Positions 25,829-34,011 of a DNA stretch of 64,000 nt are shown here, in pieces. A program made the translations under genes and the position numbers. The notes under the pieces were generated by a model. It made no database searches. It was not told the origin of the DNA and saw only the letters and a program-made list of their open reading frames with translations. The stretch is from Aldehydirespirator sp965248735 (GTDB taxonomy: Bacteria > Actinomycetota > Acidimicrobiia > Acidimicrobiales > Aldehydirespiratoraceae), in the NCBI GenBank assembly GCA_965248735.1, contig OZ252146.1:3224001-3288000 (forward strand), in the 5' to 3' direction. Every line of letters starts with the position of its first letter. Positions within the stretch are counted from its first letter, which is position 1.

Positions 25829-26557
25829 ATGACGATTTCTAAGAAGACAATACAAGCAAGGAGTACTAAGATGCAGTTCTGCAAGCGAGGGACCGTCATC
25901 TTGACATTGCTGGTCTTGCTCAGCGGTTCATGTTCTACGAAACAGGACCAAAATAGCGCGTCTACTGAAACTCTTCGACAAGTGTTGTATACAGGCGCAG
26001 GTAGTATTTATGGATACTCATCACTCGCTGACCAGGTGTTGGACAGCGATGCAGTCGTCGTTGGTCGGATCACGGGTGTAGAGTCGGCCGGATTCGAGCA
26101 GCCAAATGATGGCAGCAATGATCCGATCGAGTACATGAGTATCGTCATCGATGTGACGGAAGTGATTCATACCGGCCCAAACATCTCCCTTGAAACAGGA
26201 AGCTCGCTCAAAGTCGAGGCATTTTCGCCGGAACTCAAGACGATAAGCGAAGTCAACGAAGCAATCCCATCGGACAATCTCGGTGTTCACTTCCTCTTTA
26301 ACGCAGCCACGCTTCGGCAACGGCTCGGTGAACCGATCGGTAATGCCACAGGCCGCTGGATCTATCAGAACACGAGTTCCGTTGTTCTGCGCGACGAGCA
26401 CGACGCAGCGACGGCCGTTGACGGACCGCCAGCACATACGAGTCTGTCCACATTCGCCGACTTCCTAGTACAAGCCCGTACAGGTGCCTCAGGTATCGTT
26501 GACCGACAGCGCCCCGCAGCGCCGATCGGGCTGGGGCCAACAGCAGTCACGGGATAG
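25829..26557 (+). CDS. lipoprotein of unknown function, paired with the metzincin
   Basis: A 242-residue product from ATG 25829, or 228 residues from ATG 25871. The leader CKRGTVILTLLVLLSGSC has a good lipobox (LSGSC, Cys35 or Cys21). The mature part contains LADQVLDSDAVVVGRITGV and YMSIVIDVTEV, a beta-rich pattern seen in actinobacterial lipoproteins of unknown function. It starts one base after the metzincin stop, so the pair is an operon; it could be an inhibitor, chaperone or partner of the protease. Codon use is AT-rich in the first two thirds and drifts back toward GC at the end. Confidence 0.75.
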   Translation: MTISKKTIQARSTKMQFCKRGTVILTLLVLLSGSCSTKQDQNSASTETLRQVLYTGAGSIYGYSSLADQVLDSDAVVVGRITGVESAGFEQPNDGSNDPIEYMSIVIDVTEVIHTGPNISLETGSSLKVEAFSPELKTISEVNEAIPSDNLGVHFLFNAATLRQRLGEPIGNATGRWIYQNTSSVVLRDEHDAATAVDGPPAHTSLSTFADFLVQARTGASGIVDRQRPAAPIGLGPTAVTG

Positions 26558-26633
26558 CACTTCCGCGAGTCGACCGCCCCGCATCTCAGCGAGAGCATTC
26601 GTCGCTGAACGCGACTGGATCTTGCAGAACCGG

Positions 26634-26650
26634 TATTCGCAAGGCGAATA
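26634..26650. terminator. candidate hairpin downstream of the AT-rich island
   Basis: TATTCGC-AAG-GCGAATA forms a 7-bp stem with a 3-base loop about 80 bases after the lipoprotein stop. No T-run follows. The rest of 26558-26812 shows no gene. Confidence 0.35.
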
Positions 26651-26812
26651 AGCAAACGAGTGCTCTGTGGAAACGCTGCCAGCGGCAACGATGCCGCAAC
26701 GAGAGGCGATCACTCAGGAGTGTTGAGACCTTGAGTCGCTGGCGCGGTGTAGCGGCCGCGTCGGTGCTGGTGCGGTGTCGTGGGCTCGGCGGGTCGACGC
26801 GTGTCCGAGAGA

Positions 26813-27928
26813 TCAGTCGTGGATGGGGCCGCTGGTGGCGGACAGGGCTCGGGCCTGGCGGCCGGTGCGCAGCGAGATGATCTCAGAGACGATGGAGACG
26901 GCCGTCTCCTCGGGAGTGGCCGCTCCTATGTCGAGCCCGATGGGCGAGCGCAAGCAGGCCAGCTGATCGGGAGTGGCTCCGGCCTCGACCAGGCGGGCGA
27001 TGCGGTCGTCGTGGGTTCGTCGGCTGCCCATCACCCCGATGTAGCCGACATCGGTGGCCAGAGCCGAGGTGATGGCGGGCACGTCGAACTTGGCGTCGTG
27101 GGTTAGCACGCACACCGCGTCGCGGGGGCCGAGGCAGCCGCCAATCTCGTCGAGCAGGCGGTCGGGCCACGAGACCACCACCTCGTCAGCCATCGGAAAC
27201 CGCTTCGAGGTGGCAAAAACCGACCGGGCGTCGCACACCGTCACCCGGTAGCCGAGCACCTTGGCCACCCTGGCCAGCGCCGCGGTGAAGTCGACGGCGC
27301 CGAAGATCAGCATCCGGGGCGGCGGGGCGAACGACTCCACGAACACCGCCACCTCCTGGCCGCGAATCTCGCCCTGCTCTGAGTACTCGCCCGCCTCGGA
27401 ATAGCGCCGCAGGCCCGAGCGACCGGCCACCAGCTCGCCCCGGGCGTCACGCTGCACGGCCCGGTCGAGGCCCGCAGTGCCCAGCGAGCCCGCCGTCGGC
27501 GCCCCCTCCGGGCGAACCAGCATCTTGGCGCCCGTGTTGGGGCCCTCCACCACGGTGGCCAGCGCCGCGGGGGACTCCTTGGCGAGGTCCGAGCTGAGCG
27601 CGTCATGGGCCGGACCCCACTCCAGGGGCTCCACGAAGAGATGTATCGTCCCGCCGCAGGTGAGACCGACCGCGAAAGCCTCATCGTCGCTGTATCCGAA
27701 AGTGACGATACGCCGGTCTCCGGTGGCGATCACGTCCAACGACTCGGTCACCACCGCGCCCTCCACGCAGCCGCCCGACACCGAGCCGACCACCTCGGCC
27801 TCCGCGGTGACGGCCATCGCCGCGCCCGGTGAACGCGGCCCCGACCCCTCGAGGTCGACGATCCGGGCCACCGCAGCCTGCTCCCCGGCCCGCCGCCAGC
27901 GATCGAGGTCGGCGAGGATCTCCTTCAC
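26813..27928 (-). CDS. XdhC/CoxI family molybdenum hydroxylase maturation factor
   Basis: This 371-residue XdhC-family protein has the N-terminal domain (VARIVDLEGSGPRSPGAAMAV, GSVSGGCVEGAVV) and a C-terminal Rossmann domain (MLIFGAVDFTAALARVAK, then VLTHDAKFDVPAI and YIGVMGSRRTHDDR). XdhC binds molybdenum cofactor and helps insert the sulfurated form into xanthine dehydrogenase or CO dehydrogenase-like enzymes. GTG 27928 overlaps the stop of the upstream VWA gene by four bases (GTGA), supporting this start and translational coupling. Confidence 0.92.
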   Translation of the reverse strand: MKEILADLDRWRRAGEQAAVARIVDLEGSGPRSPGAAMAVTAEAEVVGSVSGGCVEGAVVTESLDVIATGDRRIVTFGYSDDEAFAVGLTCGGTIHLFVEPLEWGPAHDALSSDLAKESPAALATVVEGPNTGAKMLVRPEGAPTAGSLGTAGLDRAVQRDARGELVAGRSGLRRYSEAGEYSEQGEIRGQEVAVFVESFAPPPRMLIFGAVDFTAALARVAKVLGYRVTVCDARSVFATSKRFPMADEVVVSWPDRLLDEIGGCLGPRDAVCVLTHDAKFDVPAITSALATDVGYIGVMGSRRTHDDRIARLVEAGATPDQLACLRSPIGLDIGAATPEETAVSIVSEIISLRTGRQARALSATSGPIHD

Positions 27929-29172
27929 TGCTGCGCTCCGGCGAGCACCGGACCGCCGGCGCGTGTCGCGGCCCGAGGGTGCGTGCCCCGCTCGGTGAGC
28001 ACGAGCTCGGCCAGGTGCTCCAGCGACTTCAGGTTGTGCCCCTCCACGAAGTCGTCGACGAAAGGCAGGGCGGCCGCCATGCCCCGCGCCAGGGGCGCAT
28101 AGCCGGGCGAGGCCTTCAGCGGATTGACCCACACCACCCGGTTGGCCACCCTCCGCAGGCGCTGCATCTGCTCGGACATCTCCTCGGGGTCGCCCCGGTC
28201 CCAGCCGTCGGAGAGGATCACCACTATTGACCCCCTTGCCATCCCCCGGCATCCCCACTCGTCGTTGAAGGCTCGCAGGCCGGCACCGAGACGGGTCCCG
28301 CCGCTCCAGTCGGGCACCGCGTCCGACACGGCCCGCATGGCCCGGTCCGGGTCGCGCGTCGACAGCTCCCGGGTCAGCCGGGTGAGCCGGGTGCCCAGAG
28401 CGAAGGCCTCCACCCGGCTGCGGCCCGCAACCGCGGCGTGCACCAGGCGCAACAGAGCCCGGGCGTAGCGCTCCATCGACCCCGACACGTCCAGCAGCAT
28501 GACCAGGCGCCGGGGCCTGCGCCCGCTCACCCGGCGGTGCATCCTCATCGGCTCGCCCCCCGAGCGCATGGCGGCCCTGACGGTTCGGCGCACGTCGAGG
28601 CGGCCCCGGCACGACCGCGTCGGCTCGGGGCGGCGGCTGGGACGGGTCGGACCGGCGAAGCGCAGCCGCTCCATGAGCCGCCGCGCCTCCTCGAGCTCCG
28701 AGTCGGTGTAGTCGGCGAAGTCCTTGGTGGCCAGCGTCTCGGTGGCGCTGTAGCGAAGGGTGATGACATCTCCGTCGCTGCGAGATTCGTCGTCGGGGTC
28801 ACCGGCACCGTCGGCGTCGTCGACCTGCAGGATCACCGGGACACTCACCGCGGCCACCGAGGCCGTGCCCAGCGACTCGCCCAGCCAGTAGGCGCCGAAG
28901 ACGGCGTCGTAGACGCTCACATCCTCGAAGCGGTGCACCAGCGCGGCCCTTCCGGCCCAGTACAGCGAGGTCCGGCTGCCCACGTCGCACACCGACAGCG
29001 CCTCGGCGTAGAGCAGGGCCGACGTGAGCGAGACCTCCAAGCCGGCCCGGCGCAGCGCGCAGGCGAACCCGACCGCCACATCGACCGGATCAGCCTCCAG
29101 GCGCGGCCCGGCCGCCGACGGCGCGCCGGATCGGGCCGGCGCGGACGCGGCGGCGCCTCCCTCCTCAGTCAT
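27925..29172 (-). CDS. CoxE-like von Willebrand factor A domain protein
   Basis: A 415-residue VWA protein of the CoxE type. The N-terminal half is helical (VDVAVGFACALRRAGLEVSL), an acidic linker follows, then a VWA domain with the MIDAS motif LLDVSGSME (about 236-244), a conserved Thr-containing loop (SGGTRLGAGLRAF) and VVILSDGWDRGDP. CoxE works with the MoxR-type AAA ATPase CoxD in assembling the Mo-Cu site of CO dehydrogenase and relatives. It follows moxR through a duplicated start region, and overlaps xdhC by 4 bases. Confidence 0.9.
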   Translation of the reverse strand: MTEEGGAAASAPARSGAPSAAGPRLEADPVDVAVGFACALRRAGLEVSLTSALLYAEALSVCDVGSRTSLYWAGRAALVHRFEDVSVYDAVFGAYWLGESLGTASVAAVSVPVILQVDDADGAGDPDDESRSDGDVITLRYSATETLATKDFADYTDSELEEARRLMERLRFAGPTRPSRRPEPTRSCRGRLDVRRTVRAAMRSGGEPMRMHRRVSGRRPRRLVMLLDVSGSMERYARALLRLVHAAVAGRSRVEAFALGTRLTRLTRELSTRDPDRAMRAVSDAVPDWSGGTRLGAGLRAFNDEWGCRGMARGSIVVILSDGWDRGDPEEMSEQMQRLRRVANRVVWVNPLKASPGYAPLARGMAAALPFVDDFVEGHNLKSLEHLAELVLTERGTHPRAATRAGGPVLAGAQQ

Positions 29173-29234
29173 GGGCTGTGGGCGGCCGCGGCGGCGGCGC
29201 CTCCCTCCTCAGTCATGGGCTGTGGGCGGCCGCG
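29147..29234. repeat. 44-bp tandem duplication at the moxR/VWA junction
   Basis: Two perfect 44-base copies (29147-29190 and 29191-29234) each contain the ATGA start/stop overlap. Because 44 is not a multiple of three, the duplication separates the moxR stop from the VWA start by 40 bases and creates a 15-codon frame between them. Confidence 0.95.
29169..29216 (-). CDS. 15-codon linking frame created by duplication
   Basis: ATG at 29216 overlaps the moxR stop as ATGA, and the frame ends in TGA at 29169-29171, which overlaps the VWA start ATG 29172 as ATGA. The encoded peptide would be an Ala-rich 15-mer starting MTEEGG. It may keep translational coupling across the duplication; a function for the peptide itself is unlikely. 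Confidence 0.35.
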   Translation of the reverse strand: MTEEGGAAAAAAHSP

Positions 29235-30175
29235 GCGTCGGCCACGATGGCAGCCAGGTCGCGCTCGATGACCCGGTCCCGGTCCTCGCGGTACTTCAAC
29301 AGGGCGCCCAGGGTGGCCGAGGCGTTGGCGAGGTCGAGAGTGGCGCCGCCCAGAAGGCTCAGAGCCCGGGCCCAGTCGATGGTCTCGGCCACACCCGGCG
29401 GCTTGTACAGCCCGACCTCGCGCATGGCGGCCGCGGCATGGGCCACCTGCCGGGCCAGCCGATCAGCGACCTCCGGCGCCCGCAGGCGGATGATCTCCGC
29501 CTCCCGCTGCGGGCCGGGATGGGCCACCCAGTGGTACAGGCAGCGCCGCTTGAGGGCGTCGTGCACGTCGCGGGTGCGGTTGGAGGTGATGATCACCACG
29601 GGCGGGTCGACCGCGGCGAAGGTGCCGATCTCGGGGATTGTTATCGAGTAGTCCGACAGGATCTCAAGCAGGAAGGCCTCGAATTCGTCGTCGGAGCGGT
29701 CCACCTCGTCGACGAGCAGCACCGGCGGGGGGCCTTCTCCGGCCTCGATCGCCTCGAGCAGGGGCCGGCGCACCAGGAAGCGCTCGCTGTAGAGCTCGTC
29801 GGCGAGGCGCTCGGTGTCTGCGCCCCGGGCCCGCCCGGTGGCCTCCATGGTCCGCAGGTGCATGAGCTGGCGGGCGTAGTCCCACTCATAGACGGCCTGC
29901 GCCGCGTCGATGCCCTCATAGCACTGCAGCCGGATGAGCCGCCCACCGCCCCAGTCGGCGATCACCTTGGCCACCTCGGTCTTGCCCACGCCGGGCTCGC
30001 CCTCCAGCAGCAGCGGCCGGCGCAGGCGCAGAGCCAGGTACACCGCGGTGGCGAGAGCCTCGTCGGGGAGGTAGGCGTGGTCGCGAAGTCCCTGCGATAC
30101 GTCTTCCACGCACGAGACGGAGCGCAAGTCGGCGGCTGCCACCCGACCGAGCCTAGAGCCCGGCGCCGTGCTCAC
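29213..30175 (-). CDS. MoxR/CoxD-like AAA+ ATPase
   Basis: This 320-residue AAA+ ATPase has Walker A GEPGVGKTE, Walker B VLLVDEVDRSDDEFEAF and sensor 1 VVIITSNRTRDVHDALKRR. The MoxR group, and CoxD in particular, acts as a chaperone with a VWA partner to mature metalloenzymes. GTG 30175 overlaps the thioesterase stop (GTGA), giving the start. The gene heads a coupled trio moxR-VWA-xdhC, which fits a role in molybdenum hydroxylase maturation. No structural cox or xdh genes lie beside it; the CoxL-like gene is 11 kb away. Confidence 0.9.
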   Translation of the reverse strand: MSTAPGSRLGRVAAADLRSVSCVEDVSQGLRDHAYLPDEALATAVYLALRLRRPLLLEGEPGVGKTEVAKVIADWGGGRLIRLQCYEGIDAAQAVYEWDYARQLMHLRTMEATGRARGADTERLADELYSERFLVRRPLLEAIEAGEGPPPVLLVDEVDRSDDEFEAFLLEILSDYSITIPEIGTFAAVDPPVVIITSNRTRDVHDALKRRCLYHWVAHPGPQREAEIIRLRAPEVADRLARQVAHAAAAMREVGLYKPPGVAETIDWARALSLLGGATLDLANASATLGALLKYREDRDRVIERDLAAIVADAAAAHSP

Positions 30176-30573
30176 ACGAAGTAGGGGGCCAGCGCCTGGG
30201 TCACCTCGGTGGGAACTCTCACCGGCCTGCCTCCGGCGCTGGTGATGGCGGCCCGCAGCTCCTGGCGGGCCACCACCTCGTCGCCGCGCAGCAGGCGCTG
30301 GCGCCAAACCGACGAGGCCCGCCGGAACTCGACCACCTCGGTCTCCACCGTGATCGTCTCACCGGCGCGCACCGGGCGATCGAACGACGTCTCGATGCGG
30401 TTGACCACGAACCGGTATCCACGGGCCGCGAGGGGCTCCAGGTCCAGCCCGACCTCCTCCAGCAACTCCACCCTTCCCGTCTCGAAGAACTGCACATAGG
30501 CCGAGTGGTTCAGGTGCCCGTAAGGGTCGAGCTCGTAGAAGCGGACCTTCAGATCGAACCGGTGCGCTGGCAA
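30172..30573 (-). CDS. acyl-CoA thioesterase (4HBT hotdog family)
   Basis: This 133-residue hotdog-fold thioesterase carries the 4-hydroxybenzoyl-CoA thioesterase-type active site YELDPYGHLNHSAYVQFFE with Asp16. The rest (GYRFVVNRIETSFDRPVRAG, ITVETEVVEF) follows the family to its usual length. It probably hydrolyses acyl-CoA or aroyl-CoA esters in the cytoplasm. It overlaps moxR and follows ftsB by 12 bases, so it belongs to the eno operon as transcribed. Confidence 0.9.
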   Translation of the reverse strand: MPAHRFDLKVRFYELDPYGHLNHSAYVQFFETGRVELLEEVGLDLEPLAARGYRFVVNRIETSFDRPVRAGETITVETEVVEFRRASSVWRQRLLRGDEVVARQELRAAITSAGGRPVRVPTEVTQALAPYFV

Positions 30574-30585
30574 CAGATTCTCCAG

Positions 30586-30897
30586 CTAGGGGGCTTGCGG
30601 CTGGCCCACACAGCCGCTGAGGCCCATCACCGCGTAGACCTCGGTCCCGGGCTCCACGTAAGGCCCGAAGCAGAGCGCCTCGCGCCGCGTTCCCTCATCG
30701 CTCGTTCGCCGCGCGATCTGGTCCTCGAGCTCGGCGATGCGGCCGTCGAACTCGACCGCGGCGTGCTCCGCTCCCTCCAGCTGGGCGTTCTGGTCGAACC
30801 ACGTGCGCACCGACGACGCCCCGAACATCGTGGCCGCGATCAGCGTGCCCGCGAACAGCGCCACCAGCAGCAGGCGATGCCACCACGCCCTCTTCAT
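30586..30897 (-). CDS. ftsB: FtsB/DivIC-like septum formation initiator
   Basis: This 103-residue bitopic membrane protein has a short basic N-terminus, one membrane helix (LLLVALFAGTLIAATMFGAS), then a coiled coil (FDQNAQLEGAEHAAVEFDGRIAEL) and the typical extracytoplasmic end (TRREALCFGPYVEPGTEVYAV). FtsB-type proteins act in the divisome with FtsL and FtsQ. ATG 30897 overlaps the enolase stop by four bases. The eno-ftsB order is conserved in actinobacteria, which supports the call despite low sequence conservation. Confidence 0.85.
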   Translation of the reverse strand: MKRAWWHRLLLVALFAGTLIAATMFGASSVRTWFDQNAQLEGAEHAAVEFDGRIAELEDQIARRTSDEGTRREALCFGPYVEPGTEVYAVMGLSGCVGQPQAP

Positions 30898-32195
30898 GGC
30901 TGTCCCGATCCGCGGCGGGCGCCGGGCGCCAGCGCGGCCCGGCCCCCGAATGCCGCGGCCTCGCCGAGCTGCTCCTCGATGCGCAGCAGCTGGTTGTACT
31001 TGGCCACCCGGTCGCTGCGGGCCGGGGCGCCCGTCTTGATCTGCCCGCAGTTCGTGGCCACCGCGAGATCGGCAATGAAGGTGTCCTCTGTCTCGCCGCT
31101 GCGGTGCGACATGACGGCCCCGTACCCGCTGCGCACAGCCAGTTCCACGCACTCCAGCGTCTCGGTTAGGGTCCCGATCTGGTTGACCTTGACCAGGATG
31201 GCATTGGCCGCGCCGACCTCGATGCCGCGGGACAAGCGCTCAGTGTTGGTGACGAACAGGTCGTCGCCCACCAGCTGCAGGCCCGATCCCATCGACGTGG
31301 TGAGCGCTGACCAGCCGTCCCAGTCCTCCTCGGCCATGCCGTCCTCCACCGACACGATCGGGTAGTCGTTGCAGAGCCTCACCAGCTCGGCGACCATCTC
31401 GCCCGAGTCGAGGGTCCGGTCCTCGCTGGAGAGCACGTAGCGGCCGTCGGCGAAGAACTCCGTCGACGCCACGTCCAAGGCGAACGCGATCTCGTCGCCA
31501 ATCCCGAGGCCGACTCGCTCGGTGGCCTCGGCCAGCAGTGCGACCGCCTCGGAGTTGGACCGAAGGTCGGGCGCGAAGCCCCCCTCGTCGCCCAGTCCGG
31601 TGGACAGGCCCCGGGCTCGCAGGACCGCGGCCAGCTCGTGATAGATATCGACGCCCCAAACCAGCGCCTCGGAGTATGAGGCGGCCCCTACGGGAACCAC
31701 CATGAACTCCTGGAAGTCGACGTTGTTGTCGGCGTGGGCGCCCCCGTTGATCACGTTCATCATGGGCAGGGGGAGCACATGCGCGTTGGCCCCTCCAACG
31801 TGGCGCCAAAGCGGGATTTCGAGCTCGGCCGCAGCCGCTCGGGCGGTGGCCAGCGACACGCCGAGGATGGCGTTGGCGCCCAGGCGCCCCTTGCCGTCGG
31901 TGCCGTCCGCGTCGATGAGCGCCCCATCGACGGCGCGCTGGTCGATGGCGTCAAGGCCCCGCACCGCGTCGGCCAGTTCGCCCGAGGCGTTGGCGACCGC
32001 GCCGAGGACGCCCCGGCCCCTCAGCCGGGTGCCGCCGTCGCGCAGCTCGGCCGCCTCGAACGCTCCCGTCGACGCGCCCGACGGCACCATCGCCCGGCCG
32101 CTCGCGCCCGAGTCCAGCTCGACGTCGACCTCCACGGTGGGGTTGCCGCGCGAGTCGAACACCTCGCGAGCATTGACTGTCTCTATAAGACCCAC
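30894..32195 (-). CDS. eno: enolase
   Basis: This 433-residue enolase interconverts 2-phosphoglycerate and phosphoenolpyruvate in glycolysis. Landmarks include AREVFDSRGNPTVEVDV (N-terminus), GANAILGVSLA, the metal ligands in ALDVASTEF and VSVEDGMAEEDW, the catalytic Lys in LVKVNQIGTLTE, and SHRSGETEDTFIADLAVA. GTG 32195 was chosen because the protein then begins VGLIETVNAREV, as in the family. It is the first gene of an overlapping run to ftsB, thioesterase, moxR, VWA and xdhC. Confidence 0.97.
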   Translation of the reverse strand: MGLIETVNAREVFDSRGNPTVEVDVELDSGASGRAMVPSGASTGAFEAAELRDGGTRLRGRGVLGAVANASGELADAVRGLDAIDQRAVDGALIDADGTDGKGRLGANAILGVSLATARAAAAELEIPLWRHVGGANAHVLPLPMMNVINGGAHADNNVDFQEFMVVPVGAASYSEALVWGVDIYHELAAVLRARGLSTGLGDEGGFAPDLRSNSEAVALLAEATERVGLGIGDEIAFALDVASTEFFADGRYVLSSEDRTLDSGEMVAELVRLCNDYPIVSVEDGMAEEDWDGWSALTTSMGSGLQLVGDDLFVTNTERLSRGIEVGAANAILVKVNQIGTLTETLECVELAVRSGYGAVMSHRSGETEDTFIADLAVATNCGQIKTGAPARSDRVAKYNQLLRIEEQLGEAAAFGGRAALAPGARRGSGQP

Positions 32196-32303
32196 CGGCG
32201 AACCTCCGGGTTGTGAACAATGCCGCACAGAGCACGGCACCGCCTCACGGTCGGGCGCCGCTCCGTCCCATTCCTCGGCGTCCGTCGATGTGGGGGCCGA
32301 ATT

Positions 32304-33062
32304 CTAACCCGGGTCCTGCTCCAGCGTGCGATAGCGGCGCTCGGCCCTCTCGGTGGCGGACCGCAGGGAATCCTCGGGATCGACCTTGAGGCGCCGGCCC
32401 AACTCCACCGCGGCCAGCAGCAGTTCCCCGAGGCTGTGCTCGCTGGGGTCGGCTCGAAGCTCCGCCAGCGCCCCCTCGGTCTCGCAGAACGCCCCCTGCG
32501 GCCAGTCGTTGGCGGCGATGCCGGCGACAGCCGCCCGCTTCTGCACTTTCACGGCCCGCAGCAGCGCGGGCAGCGTCGGCGGTATGCCGTCCATCACCGA
32601 GTCCCTGCCCTTCTCACGGAGCTTGATGGCGTCCCAATTGGCCCGCACGGCATCGGCGTCGGGGGCCTCGACATCGCCGAAGACGTGGGGGTGGCGGGCC
32701 ACCAGCTTCTCTCGCACGTTCTCGGCGACGTCCACGATGCCGAAGGCGCCGCGCTCGGAGGCCAGATGGGCTTGGAACCAGACCTGGTAGAGCAGGTCGC
32801 CGAGCTCCTCGCACAGGTGCCGGTCCAGGTCTTCCATGTCGTCGCCGGCGTCATGGCCGGTCCTCGCGTCGATGGCCTCCAGCGCCTCGTAGGTCTCCTC
32901 CAGCAGATAGCGGCGCAGGCTGGTGTGGGTCTGTTCGCGGTCCCACGGGCAGCGCTCGCGCAGCGTCCGCACCAGGTCGTCGAGGCGCAGGATGGCGGCA
33001 TTCAGGCCGTCGTCGGCGCGGTCGCCCTCGCCGGCATCGTGGGCAGCCTCGCGGTCGGGCAT
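32304..33062 (-). CDS. mazG: MazG nucleoside triphosphate pyrophosphohydrolase
   Basis: This 252-residue MazG hydrolyses aberrant or excess NTPs. The helical MazG domain shows LRERCPWDREQTHTSLRRYL, then the metal-binding EETYEALEAID and EELGDLLYQVWFQ, and VREKLVARHPHVFG. A second half-domain (VQKRAAVAG, ELLLAAVELGRRL) is present as in full-length bacterial MazG. ATG 33062 (MPDREAAHDAG) was chosen over longer frames that overlap the PpiC gene. It follows the ppiC gene by 13 bases, in the mfd operon. Confidence 0.92.
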   Translation of the reverse strand: MPDREAAHDAGEGDRADDGLNAAILRLDDLVRTLRERCPWDREQTHTSLRRYLLEETYEALEAIDARTGHDAGDDMEDLDRHLCEELGDLLYQVWFQAHLASERGAFGIVDVAENVREKLVARHPHVFGDVEAPDADAVRANWDAIKLREKGRDSVMDGIPPTLPALLRAVKVQKRAAVAGIAANDWPQGAFCETEGALAELRADPSEHSLGELLLAAVELGRRLKVDPEDSLRSATERAERRYRTLEQDPG

Positions 33063-33075
33063 CGGGCCGGCCCCG

Positions 33076-34011
33076 TCAGCCGGTCTGCTCCAGGACCACC
33101 CGGAACTCGTCGGGGTCCCAGCGCCCGTAGCGATCGTCGATGAGCACCTCATGCCCGTAGTGCTCGAAGACGCTCTCCTGCAGATCGAACAGCAGCTGCT
33201 GGCGCTGGGCCTGCACATCGCTCTGGGCGACCTCAACCGCGGCCAGCTCCGCGTCCTCGGCCATGTAGGCCAGCGCCTCAGCATCGAGCTGGGGATGGTT
33301 CTGTTCGGTGGCGAGCCCGGAGCTGAGCACCTCGATCACATGGAAGCCGAACTGCGATTCGGCCACCACCGCCTCGCCGGGGTCGGCGGCGTAGGCGGCC
33401 TCCTCGAAGGGCGGCACAAAGGAGCCCTCCAGCACGCACCCCAGGTCGCCGCCCAACGATCCGCTTCCCGGATCCAGCGAGAAGTTGATGGCCAGCAGCC
33501 CGAACTCCACCCCGGCGTCAAGCCGGGCCCGCACCTCGTCGGCCTCCGCCTGCGAGCCCACGAGGATGTGCCTGGAGCACAGATGGCGCAGTGGTTCGCC
33601 CGCGACCGCATCGGGGGCCTCGCGCTCGGTCCACTCGAAGGCGACCAGATACACGGCGCGCTGGTGGATCAGGGTGCGGCCTCCGGCGGCGCCGGGCACG
33701 AACGACGGGTCTGCCTGGGTGATGTCGGCGACCGCCCGAGCCTCGTGTGCGTCGGTGACCACAACTCCCCGCTGAGCAAGCTCCTGCTCGAGAGCGGTGA
33801 AGAACACCCAGCTGCTTAGCCAAGCGGCCGCGTCGTCGCGCGACGCCCTGGCCTCGTTGTCGGGGTCTGTGGTCGCGAGATAGTCCTTCAGGTCGTCGAC
33901 GGCGTACTCCGCGCCGGCCACCTCCGCGGCCGACTCCGGTGAGGCTCCGCACCCAGACAGCAGGAGTAGGGCCGCGGCCGCGACGGCGGCGATGGGGCGG
34001 ATCCGGCTCAC
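33076..34011 (-). CDS. PpiC-type peptidyl-prolyl isomerase lipoprotein
   Basis: This 311-residue lipoprotein has leader RIRPIAAVAAAALLLLSGC with lipobox Cys21. The parvulin domain shows CSRHILVGSQAEADEV, GSGSLGGDLGCV and ESQFGFHVIEVLSS, the standard rotamase landmarks. It resembles PrsA/SurA-type foldases that help secreted proteins fold outside the membrane. Its start overlaps the mfd stop by four bases and mazG follows closely, as in other actinobacteria. Confidence 0.9.
   Translation of the reverse strand: MSRIRPIAAVAAAALLLLSGCGASPESAAEVAGAEYAVDDLKDYLATTDPDNEARASRDDAAAWLSSWVFFTALEQELAQRGVVVTDAHEARAVADITQADPSFVPGAAGGRTLIHQRAVYLVAFEWTEREAPDAVAGEPLRHLCSRHILVGSQAEADEVRARLDAGVEFGLLAINFSLDPGSGSLGGDLGCVLEGSFVPPFEEAAYAADPGEAVVAESQFGFHVIEVLSSGLATEQNHPQLDAEALAYMAEDAELAAVEVAQSDVQAQRQQLLFDLQESVFEHYGHEVLIDDRYGRWDPDEFRVVLEQTG

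Noticed and set aside
24995..26560. Prophage or integrative element
   Set aside because: No integrase, phage structural gene or att-like repeat flanking both sides; only the composition shift and one truncated gene.
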